64,000 nucleotides of DNA from Paenibacillus sp. YN15 (GTDB lineage: Bacteria > Bacillota > Bacilli > Paenibacillales > NBRC-103111), in assembly GCF_003285005.1 (NCBI RefSeq), contig NZ_QMFA01000029.1:1-64000 (forward strand), written 5' to 3'. Positions 1 to 8,801 of this stretch are shown here, piece by piece. Every line of letters begins with the position of its first letter. Within the stretch, counting starts at the first letter, position 1. The notes beneath the pieces are model-generated. The model was not told the DNA's origin, did not search any database, and saw only the letters and a program-made list of their open reading frames with translations. Both the position numbers and the translations under genes were made by a program.

Positions 1-1
1 G

Positions 2-499
2 GCAAAAATGCGCTATACTAAAAAGGAAGCAAGAGAGCTCCGGACGGCTGTCTTAAGGATGCTGCTGTGGCTTGGCGATAAGCTGGATGCCGCAAAGCTG
101 GCCTTGATCATGTCCGTGGCGGATTTATATTACAAGCCTGTTTCGCAAGAGGACGAGGACATTATCCGCCAGCTGCACGCGGAAGGATTACAAGGAGGGA
201 GGAAGATCATGGAATTGATGCCGGCATGGAAGCGTTGGGGTTACGAGGAAGGTTTGGAAAAGGGCCTGGAGCAGGGAATGGAGCAAGGGATTGAAAAAGG
301 TATGGAAAAAGGATTGGAAAAAGGTATGGAAAAAGGTATGGAAAAAGGATTGGAGCAAGGCATCCGAACGGTGGCCCGAAATCTGATCGCCATGGGGATT
401 GATGACGCGGCTATCATCAAAGCAACCGGTCTTTCTCCGGACAAAATCCGCTCCCTGCGAAAATTGCTGGAGGATGACGCATCCGGCCGGCCCAATTGA
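2..499 (+). CDS. Rpn-family recombination-promoting nuclease / putative transposase, C-terminal part (partial)
   Basis: The frame is open to the left edge, so the gene starts outside the window and only about 165 C-terminal residues are visible. A helical segment (LRTAVLRMLLWLGDK) is followed by a run of Gly-Lys-rich tetrads (EKGM, EKGL, EQGM) at about residues 80-118 and a short helical end (AIIKATGLSPDKIRSLRKLL). This tail, charged tetrad repeats then a helix-turn-helix-like end, is characteristic of the Rpn/PD-(D/E)XK transposase-like family. The nuclease domain itself is off the window, so activity cannot be judged. The repeats are near-identical 12-bp units in DNA and could vary in number. 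Confidence 0.7.
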   Translation, partial: AKMRYTKKEARELRTAVLRMLLWLGDKLDAAKLALIMSVADLYYKPVSQEDEDIIRQLHAEGLQGGRKIMELMPAWKRWGYEEGLEKGLEQGMEQGIEKGMEKGLEKGMEKGMEKGLEQGIRTVARNLIAMGIDDAAIIKATGLSPDKIRSLRKLLEDDASGRPN

Positions 500-524
500 C
501 AAAGTTCGCCGGATTGGATATAAT
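496..524 (+). promoter_or_regulatory. Sigma-A promoter of the alaS leader
   Basis: Perfect -35 TTGACA (496-501) and perfect -10 TATAAT (519-524) with a 17-bp spacer. It overlaps the 3' end of the Rpn-like gene and sits just before the T-box leader, so transcription probably starts near 531. Confidence 0.85.
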
Positions 525-539
525 ATACCAACGTATATG

Positions 540-818
540 GTAAAGCACTGAAGGAAATGAGTAGACCATAGCCCGCCGTGTTAGAGAGAAGGTTCCGGGT
601 TTGCACCTCATGGAGGGCTTCCCGGCTGCAAGAACCTTTACGGTGAAGAATGGCCGAAGCCCTTTCCCGAGCGCGGAGCGAACTCCGCCGGCTAAGAACC
701 GTTATCTTCCTTCGAGGAGACTTTGATGGCCTTGCCCGCAGCAGCGGCCGGGGCGCAAAGTAACCAGGGTGGTACCGCGATATTCAATCGTCCCTGTTTT
801 CAGGGGCGTTTTTTTTTA
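540..818 (+). promoter_or_regulatory. T-box riboswitch (alanine) leader of alaS
   Basis: The conserved T-box core AACCAGGGTGGTACCGCG lies at 763-780. It is followed by a GC hairpin (about 789-808) and a run of T to about 817, the expected terminator. Upstream lies a Stem I-like region with an AGAGAG bulge (583-588) and pairing arms GGTTC/GAACC. T-box leaders sense uncharged tRNA by codon-anticodon pairing and antitermination. The specifier should be an Ala codon; GCC at 653-655 is my best candidate but is not certain. Position in front of alaS fits the assignment. Confidence 0.9.
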
Positions 819-853
819 TGATTTTGAAGTGGTTTATATTTTTATTAGGGGGC

Positions 854-906
854 TCCCCCAAAAGTACCCGGAATCTGCTACATAGCGTCACGTCACTTTT
901 GGGGGA
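854..906. repeat. 12-bp perfect inverted repeat in the alaS leader
   Basis: TCCCCCAAAAGT (854-865) and ACTTTTGGGGGA (895-906) are exact reverse complements 29 nt apart, between the T-box terminator and the alaS ribosome-binding site. The second arm ends 8 nt before the Shine-Dalgarno sequence GCGAGGAGG (914-922). It could fold as a stem-loop in the antiterminated mRNA, or be a remnant of a small mobile repeat. No function is assigned. Confidence 0.7.
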
Positions 907-933
907 ATTACCTGCGAGGAGGCAGAACCATTC

Positions 934-3576
934 ATGAAAGCTAGTGAAATCAGAAGCAAGTGGCTTGAGTTTTTCGCCAGCAAAGGACATAAAATCGAGC
1001 CCAGCGCATCCCTGGTGCCCCACAACGATCCCTCTCTCCTGTGGATCAACGCCGGTATGGCGCCGCTGAAGCCCTACTTCGACGGCCGGGTGAAGCCGGA
1101 GAACCCGCGGATCACCAACGCCCAGAAGTGCATCCGCACCAACGACATTGAGAATGTGGGCAAAACCCGCCGCCACCATACCTTTTTTGAGATGCTGGGC
1201 AATTTCTCCATCGGCGATTATTTTAAGGAGGAGGCCATTACCTGGGCCTGGGAATTCCTCACCGGCCCCCAGTGGATCGGCTTTGCGCCGGAGCGGCTGT
1301 CCGTAACTGTGTATAACGAAGACCAGGAAGCCTTCGAGCTCTGGAACAAGAAAATCGGCATACCGGAAAACCGCATCTACAAGCTGGACCGGGACAGCAA
1401 CTTCTGGGATATCGGCGAAGGCCCCTGCGGCCCCTGCACCGAAATCTTCTATGACCGGGGCGACAAATACGGCGATCTGAACGATCCCGAATGCTGGCCA
1501 GGCGGAGAGAACGAGCGTTTCCTGGAGGTCTGGAACCTGGTATTCTCCCAGTTCAACCACAACAAGGACGGCAGCTATACGCCGCTGCCCAACAAAAATA
1601 TTGATACCGGCGCAGGTTTGGAGCGCTTTGCCTCCATTCTGCAGGATGTGGACTCCAACTTTGACACCGACCTGTTCCAGCCCCTTATCCAGAAAACCTG
1701 TGAGATTGCCGGCGTCGCCTACCAAAAAGACAATGACACCGATGTGGCTCTGAAGGTTGTGGCCGATCATATCCGTACCGTCGCTTTCTCCGTGGGAGAC
1801 GGCGTGCTTCCTTCCAATGAAGGCCGTGGCTACGTCATCCGCCGCCTTCTGCGCCGTGCGGTGCGCTACGGGAAATCCGCTCTTGGGATGGATAAGCCCT
1901 TCCTGTATCTCCTGACCCCGGTAGTGGGCGAAATTATGGGCGTATATTACCCGGAAGTGGTGGAAAAGCGGGAGTATATCGAGAAGGTCATCCGCACCGA
2001 GGAGGAGCGCTTCCATGAGACGCTCTCCGACGGCCTGGCCATTCTGAACAGCCTGGCGGAAAAAGCCAAAGCGGCAGGCGCCAAGGAGCTGTCCGGAGCC
2101 GATGCCTTCAAGCTGTACGATACCTACGGCTTCCCCTTCGATTTGACTGAGGACTTCGCCATGGAGAACGGTCTCTCCATAGACCGGGAAGGCTTCGACA
2201 AGGCCATGGAGGAGCAGCGGGAGCGGGCCCGTTCCGGACGCCACGCCACGGAAAGCATGAAGGTGCAAGGCGGTCCTTTGTCGGATTTTACGGATAAAAG
2301 CGAGTTTATTGGGTATACTGATCTGATAGCAGAAGCCCGGATCATCGCCCTGGTTGTATCCGGCGAGCTGGTGCAGGAAGCGGCAGCTGGCGCAACCGCC
2401 CAGGTAATTCTGGACCGGACGCCCTTCTATGCCGAATCCGGCGGTCAGGTCAGTGACCTGGGCCTTCTGGAGGGAACAGGCGTGGTGGCCGATGTCCGCG
2501 AGGTGTCCAAGGCGCCCCACGGCCAGCATGTGCATACGGTGCTGGTGCGCGAAGGCGCATTGAAGGCAGGCGCCATAGTGTCCGCCCTGGTGGACCGGGT
2601 GAACAGAAGCCATATTGTCAAGAACCACACCGCCACCCATCTGCTGCACAAAGCGTTGAAGGAAGTGCTGGGCCAGCATGTCAACCAGGCCGGCTCCCTG
2701 GTATCCGCCGACCGTCTGCGCTTCGACTTCTCCCACTTTGGAGGCATTAGCGCCGAGGAGCTGCAGGATATTGAAATCCGGGTGAACCGCCAGATTTGGG
2801 AAGGCACGGAAGTGGATATTTCCAGCATGCCCATTGATGAAGCCAAAGCTATGGGGGCCATGGCCCTTTTCGGCGAAAAATACGGCGATGTGGTCCGTGT
2901 GGTGCGGGTTGGTGACTACAGCATCGAGCTCTGCGGCGGCTGTCATGTCAGCTCCACGGCGCAGATCGGGCTGTTCAAGATTATCAGCGAAAGCGGCATC
3001 GGCTCGGGCGTCCGGCGGATCGAAGCGGTAACCGGAAAGCAGGCCTACGAATACCTGGATGCCCAACTGGAGCTCTTGAAGGAAGCCGCCCAATTGCTGA
3101 AAACGGGCGTGGCGGATGTTCCCAAGCGGGTGGAGGCCACTCTTGGCCAAATGAAGGAGCTGTCCCGGGAGAATGAATCCCTGCGGGCCAAAGCAAGCCT
3201 GGCGGAAGCAGGCAGCCTCACTGACAAGATTCGCAGCATTGGCGGCATTCCGGTATTGGCCGAGCAGGTGCATGCGGGGGATATGGATTCCCTGCGGAAC
3301 ATGGTGGACAGCCTCAAGGCCAAGCTGGGCTCCGCCGTTATCGTGCTGGGCTCCGTCCAGGAGGACAAGGTGAATCTGGTGGCGGCGGTAACCCCTGATT
3401 TGGTAGCCAAGGGGCTCCATGCCGGCAAGCTGGTGAAGGAAGCTGCGTCGCGCTGCGGCGGTGGCGGCGGCGGCCGTCCGGATATGGCCCAGGCAGGCGG
3501 CAAGGACCCGTCCAAGCTGGCCGAGGCGCTGGAGCTGGCGGCCGAGCTGGCAGGCAAACAAGGCGCAGGTGTATAA
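934..3576 (+). CDS. alaS: Alanine--tRNA ligase
   Basis: Cytoplasmic enzyme charging tRNA-Ala. At 880 residues it has full family length. The N-terminal class II catalytic core begins [19 protein letters not shown]. The editing domain carries the zinc-binding HTATH (H565, H569) and downstream CGGCH (C667, C670, H671). A C-terminal DHHA1/C-Ala domain ends with a GGGGGG-containing segment typical of the family. The ATG at 934 is preceded by GCGAGGAGG with normal spacing. The gene is controlled by the upstream Ala T-box and is followed, after about 185 bp, by ireB and ruvX, the conserved Firmicute order. No anomaly seen. Confidence 0.99.
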   Translation: MKASEIRSKWLEFFASKGHKIEPSASLVPHNDPSLLWINAGMAPLKPYFDGRVKPENPRITNAQKCIRTNDIENVGKTRRHHTFFEMLGNFSIGDYFKEEAITWAWEFLTGPQWIGFAPERLSVTVYNEDQEAFELWNKKIGIPENRIYKLDRDSNFWDIGEGPCGPCTEIFYDRGDKYGDLNDPECWPGGENERFLEVWNLVFSQFNHNKDGSYTPLPNKNIDTGAGLERFASILQDVDSNFDTDLFQPLIQKTCEIAGVAYQKDNDTDVALKVVADHIRTVAFSVGDGVLPSNEGRGYVIRRLLRRAVRYGKSALGMDKPFLYLLTPVVGEIMGVYYPEVVEKREYIEKVIRTEEERFHETLSDGLAILNSLAEKAKAAGAKELSGADAFKLYDTYGFPFDLTEDFAMENGLSIDREGFDKAMEEQRERARSGRHATESMKVQGGPLSDFTDKSEFIGYTDLIAEARIIALVVSGELVQEAAAGATAQVILDRTPFYAESGGQVSDLGLLEGTGVVADVREVSKAPHGQHVHTVLVREGALKAGAIVSALVDRVNRSHIVKNHTATHLLHKALKEVLGQHVNQAGSLVSADRLRFDFSHFGGISAEELQDIEIRVNRQIWEGTEVDISSMPIDEAKAMGAMALFGEKYGDVVRVVRVGDYSIELCGGCHVSSTAQIGLFKIISESGIGSGVRRIEAVTGKQAYEYLDAQLELLKEAAQLLKTGVADVPKRVEATLGQMKELSRENESLRAKASLAEAGSLTDKIRSIGGIPVLAEQVHAGDMDSLRNMVDSLKAKLGSAVIVLGSVQEDKVNLVAAVTPDLVAKGLHAGKLVKEAASRCGGGGGGRPDMAQAGGKDPSKLAEALELAAELAGKQGAGV

Positions 3577-3761
3577 TGGCGGTATGGGCGGCTTGCAGGA
3601 ATGCCGGAGAAGGCCGCCCGCCCTCGGAAATCTTCCGATACAAGTTTTATCATTCCGAATAAAGGTATTTTGACAGCCTTTGGAGAATATAACCAGAGTA
3701 ACATGCGATTTCGTATACTCCTTATAGGCGGAAATTATTTCTCAAGCGGGAGGTGCCGGTT

Positions 3762-4034
3762 GTGAATTCGATGGACAAAACGATGAAGTTTGATGTCGTG
3801 CCTGAAGGAGTGGAGACTTCCCCGAAGGAAGTGCTGCTGGCCGTATACGATGCGCTGCAGGAAAAGGGGTATAACCCCATCAACCAAATCGTCGGGTACC
3901 TGCTTTCCGGCGATCCGGCTTATATTCCCCGGCATAACAATGCCAGGAGCCTGATCCGCAAACGGGAGCGGGATGAGCTGATTGAGGAACTGGTGCGGGC
4001 CTATCTGTCCCAGCACAAAACCTCCCAGAAATAG
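3762..4034 (+). CDS. ireB: IreB family regulatory phosphoprotein (UPF0297, YrzL)
   Basis: Small cytoplasmic protein of about 90 residues. The stretches [19 protein letters not shown] and [19 protein letters not shown] are hallmark UPF0297/IreB sequences. In Enterococcus, IreB is a substrate of the PASTA kinase IreK and influences cephalosporin resistance; that role is not shown here. I chose GTG at 3762 because GGGAGGT (3748-3754) lies 7 nt upstream. GTG 3753 overlaps that Shine-Dalgarno sequence, and ATG 3771 is a further option. It lies between alaS and ruvX as in most Firmicutes. Confidence 0.93.
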   Translation: MNSMDKTMKFDVVPEGVETSPKEVLLAVYDALQEKGYNPINQIVGYLLSGDPAYIPRHNNARSLIRKRERDELIEELVRAYLSQHKTSQK

Positions 4035-4104
4035 CCGGAGCGAAATATTTTGGGACCCGTGGAACAAACGAATTTTGTAAAAACAAGGGAGCACGGACGG
4101 ACAC

Positions 4105-4521
4105 ATGCGATGGATGGGACTGGATTACGGCGACCGGAGAATCGGTGTGGCCTTAAGCGATGAGCTGGGCTGGACCGCCCAGGGGCACTCGGTGCTGGAG
4201 CGCCGCAAGCCCGAGGATGATACGGAAAAGCTCCGTCGGATTGCCGCGGAGCACGGCGTGACGGAAATTGTCGTCGGACTGCCGAAGAATATGAACGGCT
4301 CCATCGGTCCACGCGGTGAATTATGCCAAGCCTTTGCCGAAGGGCTTCGCGCCGAACTCGGGCTTCCCGTGCATCTATGGGATGAACGGCTGACCACGGT
4401 GGCAGCGGAGAAAACGCTGCTGTCCGCCGATGTCAGCAGAAAAAAGCGCAAGCAAGTCATCGACAAAATGGCGGCGGCAATTATTTTGCAAGGTTATATG
4501 GATGCCAAATCGAAAGGGTGA
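4105..4521 (+). CDS. ruvX: RuvX / YqgF family Holliday junction resolvase-like protein (pre-16S rRNA processing)
   Basis: 138 residues with an RNase H-like fold pattern: GLDYGDRRIGVALSDE at the N-terminus (acidic residues of the active site), IVVGLPKNMNGSIGPR in the middle, and DERLTTVAAE plus DKMAAAIILQGYMD near the C-terminus. These are the YqgF/RuvX family motifs. The family has been linked to resolution of recombination intermediates and to 16S rRNA 5'-end maturation. Its stop overlaps the start region of the following DUF1292 gene, so the two are likely co-transcribed. Confidence 0.95.
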   Translation: MRWMGLDYGDRRIGVALSDELGWTAQGHSVLERRKPEDDTEKLRRIAAEHGVTEIVVGLPKNMNGSIGPRGELCQAFAEGLRAELGLPVHLWDERLTTVAAEKTLLSADVSRKKRKQVIDKMAAAIILQGYMDAKSKG

Positions 4522-4526
4522 GCAGG

Positions 4527-4835
4527 ATGGCGAACAAGCCGGTAAAGGAAGAAGAGCCGGAAATCATTTACATTCCGGATGAGGAAGGCAATGAAGAAGA
4601 ATTTGAAGTCATCATGCGCTTTGAGGTGGACGGCAGCGACAAAAAGTACATGATGCTGGTGCCGGTTGTCGCCTCGGAGGAGGAAGAGGAAAGCGACGAG
4701 GTGTACGCCTTCCGGTATGAGGAAGAAGGAGACGACTTGCAGCTGTTCACCATCGACGATGAAGAGGAATGGAATATTGTAGAGGAAACCTTCAACACAT
4801 TGATGGAAGAAATGGATGAAGAGGTCACTCCATGA
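4527..4835 (+). CDS. DUF1292 family protein (YrzB-like)
   Basis: Highly acidic small protein of about 102 residues with the DUF1292 pattern: IIYIPDEEGNEEEFEVIMRF, then YMMLVP, YAFRYEEEGDDLQLFTI and DDEEEWNIVEETFNTL. The biochemical function of the family is not established. The ATG at 4527 has AAAGGG about 8 nt upstream; an in-frame GTG at 4518 overlaps the ruvX stop and is less likely. Its 3' end overlaps the next gene by an ATGA tetranucleotide. Confidence 0.9.
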   Translation: MANKPVKEEEPEIIYIPDEEGNEEEFEVIMRFEVDGSDKKYMMLVPVVASEEEEESDEVYAFRYEEEGDDLQLFTIDDEEEWNIVEETFNTLMEEMDEEVTP

Positions 4836-5140
4836 AAACGCCTTCCTTGGACGATGTGAAACCCCTGTCCATTCTGAAGGAGGTCTTCGGGGAGGAAGTG
4901 CTCCTGGAGGATGAGACCGGCGCTTCGGAAGCGCAGCGGATTTTGGCGGAATTTGAGGTGGACGGCGTCCGTTATGCCGTGCTCCAAAGCCACCGGATGA
5001 AGCGCGAAGACGAAACGGCCCTGTACCACATTGTCACCGACGAGCAGGGAGAGCTCCAGCTGGCAGAGGTGCCGGATGATGACGAATGGGAAACCATCCT
5101 TGAATTATACGACGAAATGACAGTTTCTTTTGACGAGTAA
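4832..5140 (+). CDS. Second DUF1292 family protein
   Basis: 102 residues. It shares with its neighbour the FEVDG...YAVLQ...LQLAEVPDDDEWETILELYDE pattern, which marks a diverged paralogue. It is translationally coupled through the overlapping ATGA at 4832-4835. An N-terminal extension (DDVKPLSILKEVFGEEVLLEDE) distinguishes it from YrzB. Two DUF1292 genes in tandem before mltG occur in several Bacillales. Function unknown. Confidence 0.88.
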   Translation: MKTPSLDDVKPLSILKEVFGEEVLLEDETGASEAQRILAEFEVDGVRYAVLQSHRMKREDETALYHIVTDEQGELQLAEVPDDDEWETILELYDEMTVSFDE

Positions 5141-5185
5141 GGCCGGAAAAATGGAACACGAAAGCGAAGTATGGTACGATGGAGG

Positions 5186-5212
5186 GAGCGGCTCTTTGGT
5201 CGCTCTTTTTTT
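5186..5212 (+). terminator. Rho-independent terminator-like hairpin before mltG
   Basis: GAGCG (5186-5190) pairs with CGCTC (5201-5205), extended by inner wobble pairs, followed by seven T (5206-5212). It probably ends or attenuates the alaS-DUF1292 transcript before mltG. Confidence 0.65.
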
Positions 5213-5254
5213 CGTGAAGCTGCGATTTCAGATAGAGGAGGAACCCAGGCTTTG

Positions 5255-6343
5255 ATGGCGGAGGCACTTGAGCAAAACCCGAAAAAAAGGAGCGGATGGA
5301 AAACCGCTCTGCTTATTTTATTGATTCTGCTTCTTCTGGGCGCCATGGCCGCGGGAGGCGTCGGCTACTATGTGTACCGATCTCTCTTGCCTATGGAGGC
5401 GGGAGAGCCGGTGGAGGTGTCCATCCCGTCCGGAACGGGCTCGGCTGCCATTGCCAAGCTGCTGGAGGAGCAGGGCATTATCAAAAACGGCTTGATCTTT
5501 TCCGCTTATTTGAAGGTCAAGCATGAGGGAGACCGGTTTCAAGCGGGCAATTACCAGCTGGCTCCCGGCATGACCCTTGCGGAAATTACCGACAAGCTCA
5601 ACCGCGGCGATGTGATCAAGGAGGAGATGATTCGCTTTACCATTCCCGAGGGGTATACGGTGCTGCAAATTGCCGAGAAGCTGGCTGCCGACGGCATCGT
5701 CAACAAGGATTCCTTCCTTGCTTTGGCCAATGATTCCGGCAAGTGGACGTATCCCTGGATCACAAGCATCCCAAGCAATGCCCAGCTTCGTTACCGGCTG
5801 GAGGGGTATCTGTTCCCCGAAACCTATGAAATGAAAAAGGAAAGCACGGAGCAGGCTATTTTGGAGCGGATGCTGGCCGAATGGGACAAGAAGCAGAAGT
5901 CGCTGCCCCAGGGCTGGGAAGCCCAAATGGACAAGCTGGGGCTGGACCTTCACGGCATTCTCACCGTCGCCTCCCTGGTGGAGCGGGAAGTGGCGGTGGA
6001 TGAGGAACGGCCGCTGGTGGCAGGGGTCATCTACAACAGGCTCAAGCAAAAAATGCCCCTGCAAATCGATGCTACCGTCCAATATTTGTTCGACAAGCAA
6101 AAGGAGCGTTTGTTTGAAAAGGATTTGCAAACGCAAAGCCCCTACAATACGTATTTGAACCCGGGCCTTCCTCCCGGCCCTATCGCCAGCCCGGGATTGT
6201 TGTCCATCAAGGCGGCGCTGTTCCCGGAGGAAACCAAATACCTGTTCTACGTTACCAAGAAGGACGGAAGCGGAGGCCATCTGTTTGCCGAAACCTTCGA
6301 GGAGCACAAGAAAAACAATGCGGCCAGCAAGCTGGAAAAATAA
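5255..6343 (+). CDS. mltG: Endolytic transglycosylase MltG
   Basis: Membrane-anchored lytic transglycosylase that cleaves nascent glycan strands and so sets their length. It has a basic cytoplasmic N-terminus, one transmembrane helix (about residues 17-40, LLILLILLLLGAMAAGG), a LysM-like region (SGTGSAAIAKLLEEQGIIK) and the YceG catalytic domain. The catalytic Glu is in VASLVERE (E243), followed by ERPLVAGVIYNRL, QIDATVQY and PYNTYLNPGLPPGPI, all family signatures. AGAGGAGG (5234-5241) supports ATG 5255 or the adjacent TTG 5252; a longer in-frame start at 5171 would run through the upstream terminator and is unlikely. It corresponds to B. subtilis YrrL. Confidence 0.96.
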   Translation: MAEALEQNPKKRSGWKTALLILLILLLLGAMAAGGVGYYVYRSLLPMEAGEPVEVSIPSGTGSAAIAKLLEEQGIIKNGLIFSAYLKVKHEGDRFQAGNYQLAPGMTLAEITDKLNRGDVIKEEMIRFTIPEGYTVLQIAEKLAADGIVNKDSFLALANDSGKWTYPWITSIPSNAQLRYRLEGYLFPETYEMKKESTEQAILERMLAEWDKKQKSLPQGWEAQMDKLGLDLHGILTVASLVEREVAVDEERPLVAGVIYNRLKQKMPLQIDATVQYLFDKQKERLFEKDLQTQSPYNTYLNPGLPPGPIASPGLLSIKAALFPEETKYLFYVTKKDGSGGHLFAETFEEHKKNNAASKLEK

Positions 6344-6403
6344 GAGACTGCCACGCAGCTCCTACCTTCTTCTGCCGCCGGAAAAAAGGAGTAGGCTTAA
6401 GAG

Positions 6404-7336
6404 ATGAAACGTACGGAATTGCTTACAGCCGCCGGCTCCCTGGCGGAGATCCGGCATTACGCCGAAGCCGGGGCGGATGCCGTTCAGATCGGCGAGCACC
6501 GTTTCGGAGCCCGGCTGCCCGGAGATATTCCCGTTGGGTTGCTGAAAGAGGCTGTCCAAACGGCCCATGGCTGCGGCATGAAGGCTTATGTGGTGGCCAA
6601 CCGGATTTTTGACAATGCGGCGGTGGCAGAACTCCCGGATTATCTGATCCAGGTTGCCGAGGCGGGAGCGGATGCGGTAGGGTTCGGCGATCCCTCGCTC
6701 CTGTCCGCCGCCAGGGAAGCGGGGCTTGACCATCTGCCCTTGCATTGGAATCCGGAGATGACCGCCACCAACTATATGACGGCCAATTATTGGGCGGACC
6801 GGGGAGCGGTCAGGGCTGTTCTGGCCCGGGAGCTGAACATGGAGCAGGTGCTGGAGTTTAAAAAGCGCTGCAAGGCGGATGTGCAGGTTCAGGTGCATGG
6901 AGCAACCAACATTTTTCACTCCAAACGCCGAATGGTCAAAAGCTACATGGAGCACCGCGGAGAATCCGCCGCCCAAGGCGCCTTCGGAATGGAGCAGGGG
7001 CTCTATCTGATCGAGGAGGAGCGTCAGGACGAGCGTTATCCCATCTATGAGGATGAGGCCGGAACCCATATCATGAGCGGAGATGACTTGTGCATGCTGG
7101 ATGCGCTGGAGGAACTGCTGGCCGCCGGCATTGACAGCATGAAGGTGGAGAGCCTGCTGAAGCCCGTGGCATACAATGCGGCGGCGCTCTTTGCCTATCG
7201 CCAGGCCATTGACGCTTATGCCGCCGACCCGGAGGGCTACAGCTTCCGCGAGGAGTGGATGGAGCCGATTATCCGGCTGCAGCCGCCTAACCGCCCGCTC
7301 ACCTACGGATTTTACTTTAAGGAACAGGTCTATTGA
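6404..7336 (+). CDS. trhP1: Peptidase U32 family protein, tRNA 5-hydroxyuridine synthesis (TrhP1/YrrN-like)
   Basis: 310 residues with the U32 start ELLTAAGSLAEIRHYAEAGADAVQIGEHRFGAR and VQVHGATNIFHSKRRM in the middle. It pairs with the U32 gene immediately downstream, as yrrN and yrrO do in B. subtilis, where they act with prephenate-derived oxygenation of U34 in tRNA (ho5U). It is the shorter member and lacks the cysteine cluster of its partner. The start at 6404 follows AAAAGGAG with suitable spacing. In B. subtilis a methyltransferase gene (yrrM/trmR) lies between mltG and yrrN; here the gap is only 60 bp. Confidence 0.9.
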   Translation: MKRTELLTAAGSLAEIRHYAEAGADAVQIGEHRFGARLPGDIPVGLLKEAVQTAHGCGMKAYVVANRIFDNAAVAELPDYLIQVAEAGADAVGFGDPSLLSAAREAGLDHLPLHWNPEMTATNYMTANYWADRGAVRAVLARELNMEQVLEFKKRCKADVQVQVHGATNIFHSKRRMVKSYMEHRGESAAQGAFGMEQGLYLIEEERQDERYPIYEDEAGTHIMSGDDLCMLDALEELLAAGIDSMKVESLLKPVAYNAAALFAYRQAIDAYAADPEGYSFREEWMEPIIRLQPPNRPLTYGFYFKEQVY

Positions 7337-7377
7337 GCATGAAGCATCACACTATACCAAAGGCAGGCGAAAAGCGC

Positions 7378-8646
7378 ATGGAACAAGCAGCATCTATTGT
7401 CAGACAGCAGCATACCCGCAAGCTGGCCAAACCCGAGCTTCTGGCGCCTGCCGGCAGCCTGGAGAAGCTGAAGTTTGCCGTACGCTATGGAGCGGATGCG
7501 GTATATATCGGCGGCCAAAAGTACGGCCTTCGTTCAGGCGCCGACAATTTCAGCTTTGAGGAAATGCGCCAGGGGGTGGAATTCGCCTCCCGGTATGGAG
7601 CCAAAATCTATGTGGCCGCCAATATTTTTGCCCATAATGAGGATATACCCGGACTGGAGGAGTATCTGGCCAATCTGCAGGAGGCGGGGGTAGCCGCCAT
7701 TATCGTAGCTGATCCGGCTATTATCGAAACCTGCAAAAAGGCCGCTCCCCGGCTGGAGCTCCATCTGTCCACCCAGCAATCCACCATGAACTGGAGAACG
7801 GTGAAATTCTGGAAGGATGAGGGTGTGAACCGGGTAGTGCTGGCCCGCGAGGCCGGTCTGGAGGAAATTCTTGAGATCAAGCGCAATGTGGATATTGAGA
7901 TTGAAGCGTTTATCCACGGCGCCATGTGCAGCTCCTGGTCAGGACGCTGTGTGCTGTCCAACCATTTTACGGACCGGGATTCCAACCGCGGCGGTTGCTG
8001 CCAGTCCTGCCGTTGGAAGTATGACCTGTTTGCGGCGGCCCCCGAGGAAGGAGACGGGCTGGCGTTGGCGGGACCGGAGGAGCACCAGTTTACCATGGGC
8101 GCCAAGGATCTGTGCATGATCGGGCATATCCCGGAGCTGGTGGAGTCGGGTGTGGACAGCTTCAAAATTGAAGGCCGCATGAAGAGCATCCATTACGTGG
8201 CCACGGTGGTCAATGCCTACCGGCAGGCGCTGGACGCCTATATGGCCAGTCCCGCGGAGTATACCCTCCGCCAGGAATGGCTGAACGAAATCCACAAGGC
8301 CGCCAACCGGCCGCTGAATACGGGCTTCTTTTTTGAGGAGCCGGGTCACGAGGATCATATCTACGGTCCCGAGGAGAAAATGATCGACTATGATTTTGCC
8401 GGATTGGTGGTGGATTATGATCCCGGCACCGGCTATGCCGTTGTGGAGCAGCGCAATCATTTCAAACCCGGGCAGGAAGTGGAGTTCTTCGGCCCCGAGG
8501 GACGGTTTTTTACCCAGAGGGTGGAGGCTTTGCAGGATATGGACGGTGTGCTTCTGGACGCCGCCCGGCATCCGCTGCAGCATGTCCGCATGAAGGTGGA
8601 TAAACCGGTTAGCCCCTTCGATATGATGCGCAAACGGAAAATGTAA
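7378..8646 (+). CDS. trhP2: Peptidase U32 family protein, tRNA 5-hydroxyuridine synthesis (TrhP2/YrrO-like)
   Basis: About 422 residues. The U32 signature KPELLAPAGSLEKLKFAVRY opens the protein. The conserved MCSSWSGRCVLSNHFTDRD followed by CCQSCRWKYDL gives the cysteine cluster expected to hold an iron-sulfur centre in this family. A C-terminal beta domain (AVVEQRNHFKPGQEVEFFGP) is typical of the longer U32 subgroup. Starts at 7333 (TTG overlapping the trhP1 stop) and 7339 are also open. I prefer ATG 7378, which follows AAAGGCAGG and leaves a family-sized N-terminus. Likely acts with TrhP1 on tRNA wobble uridine. Confidence 0.92.
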   Translation: MEQAASIVRQQHTRKLAKPELLAPAGSLEKLKFAVRYGADAVYIGGQKYGLRSGADNFSFEEMRQGVEFASRYGAKIYVAANIFAHNEDIPGLEEYLANLQEAGVAAIIVADPAIIETCKKAAPRLELHLSTQQSTMNWRTVKFWKDEGVNRVVLAREAGLEEILEIKRNVDIEIEAFIHGAMCSSWSGRCVLSNHFTDRDSNRGGCCQSCRWKYDLFAAAPEEGDGLALAGPEEHQFTMGAKDLCMIGHIPELVESGVDSFKIEGRMKSIHYVATVVNAYRQALDAYMASPAEYTLRQEWLNEIHKAANRPLNTGFFFEEPGHEDHIYGPEEKMIDYDFAGLVVDYDPGTGYAVVEQRNHFKPGQEVEFFGPEGRFFTQRVEALQDMDGVLLDAARHPLQHVRMKVDKPVSPFDMMRKRKM

Positions 8647-8671
8647 GCGTGGGGAAAGCTTCCAGTCAATT

Positions 8672-8709
8672 GTAAAAACCTCCAAATTATTTTTTATTGG
8701 AGGTTTTTA
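8672..8709. terminator. Bidirectional terminator after trhP2
   Basis: TAAAAACCTCCAA (8673-8685) and TTGGAGGTTTTTA (8697-8709) are perfectly complementary around an A/T loop, with T-runs on both strands. It ends the housekeeping block. Confidence 0.85.
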
Positions 8710-8801
8710 TCTTTTGTAAAAAAACTATAAAGGAATTCATATAGATTTGTCGAAGAATGTATGGAGACGAGAATAAGACAGAATACATAGGATGGTGGAT
8801 T

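Noticed and set aside
784-3561. 925-residue open frame on the minus strand
   Set aside because: Exactly antisense to alaS. Its composition (His/Gln/Leu/Gly-rich) is typical of a shadow of a GC-rich gene.
3671-3676. TTGACA as the -35 of a separate ireB promoter
   Set aside because: No acceptable -10 box is found at 16-18 bp; TATAAC is only 12 bp away.
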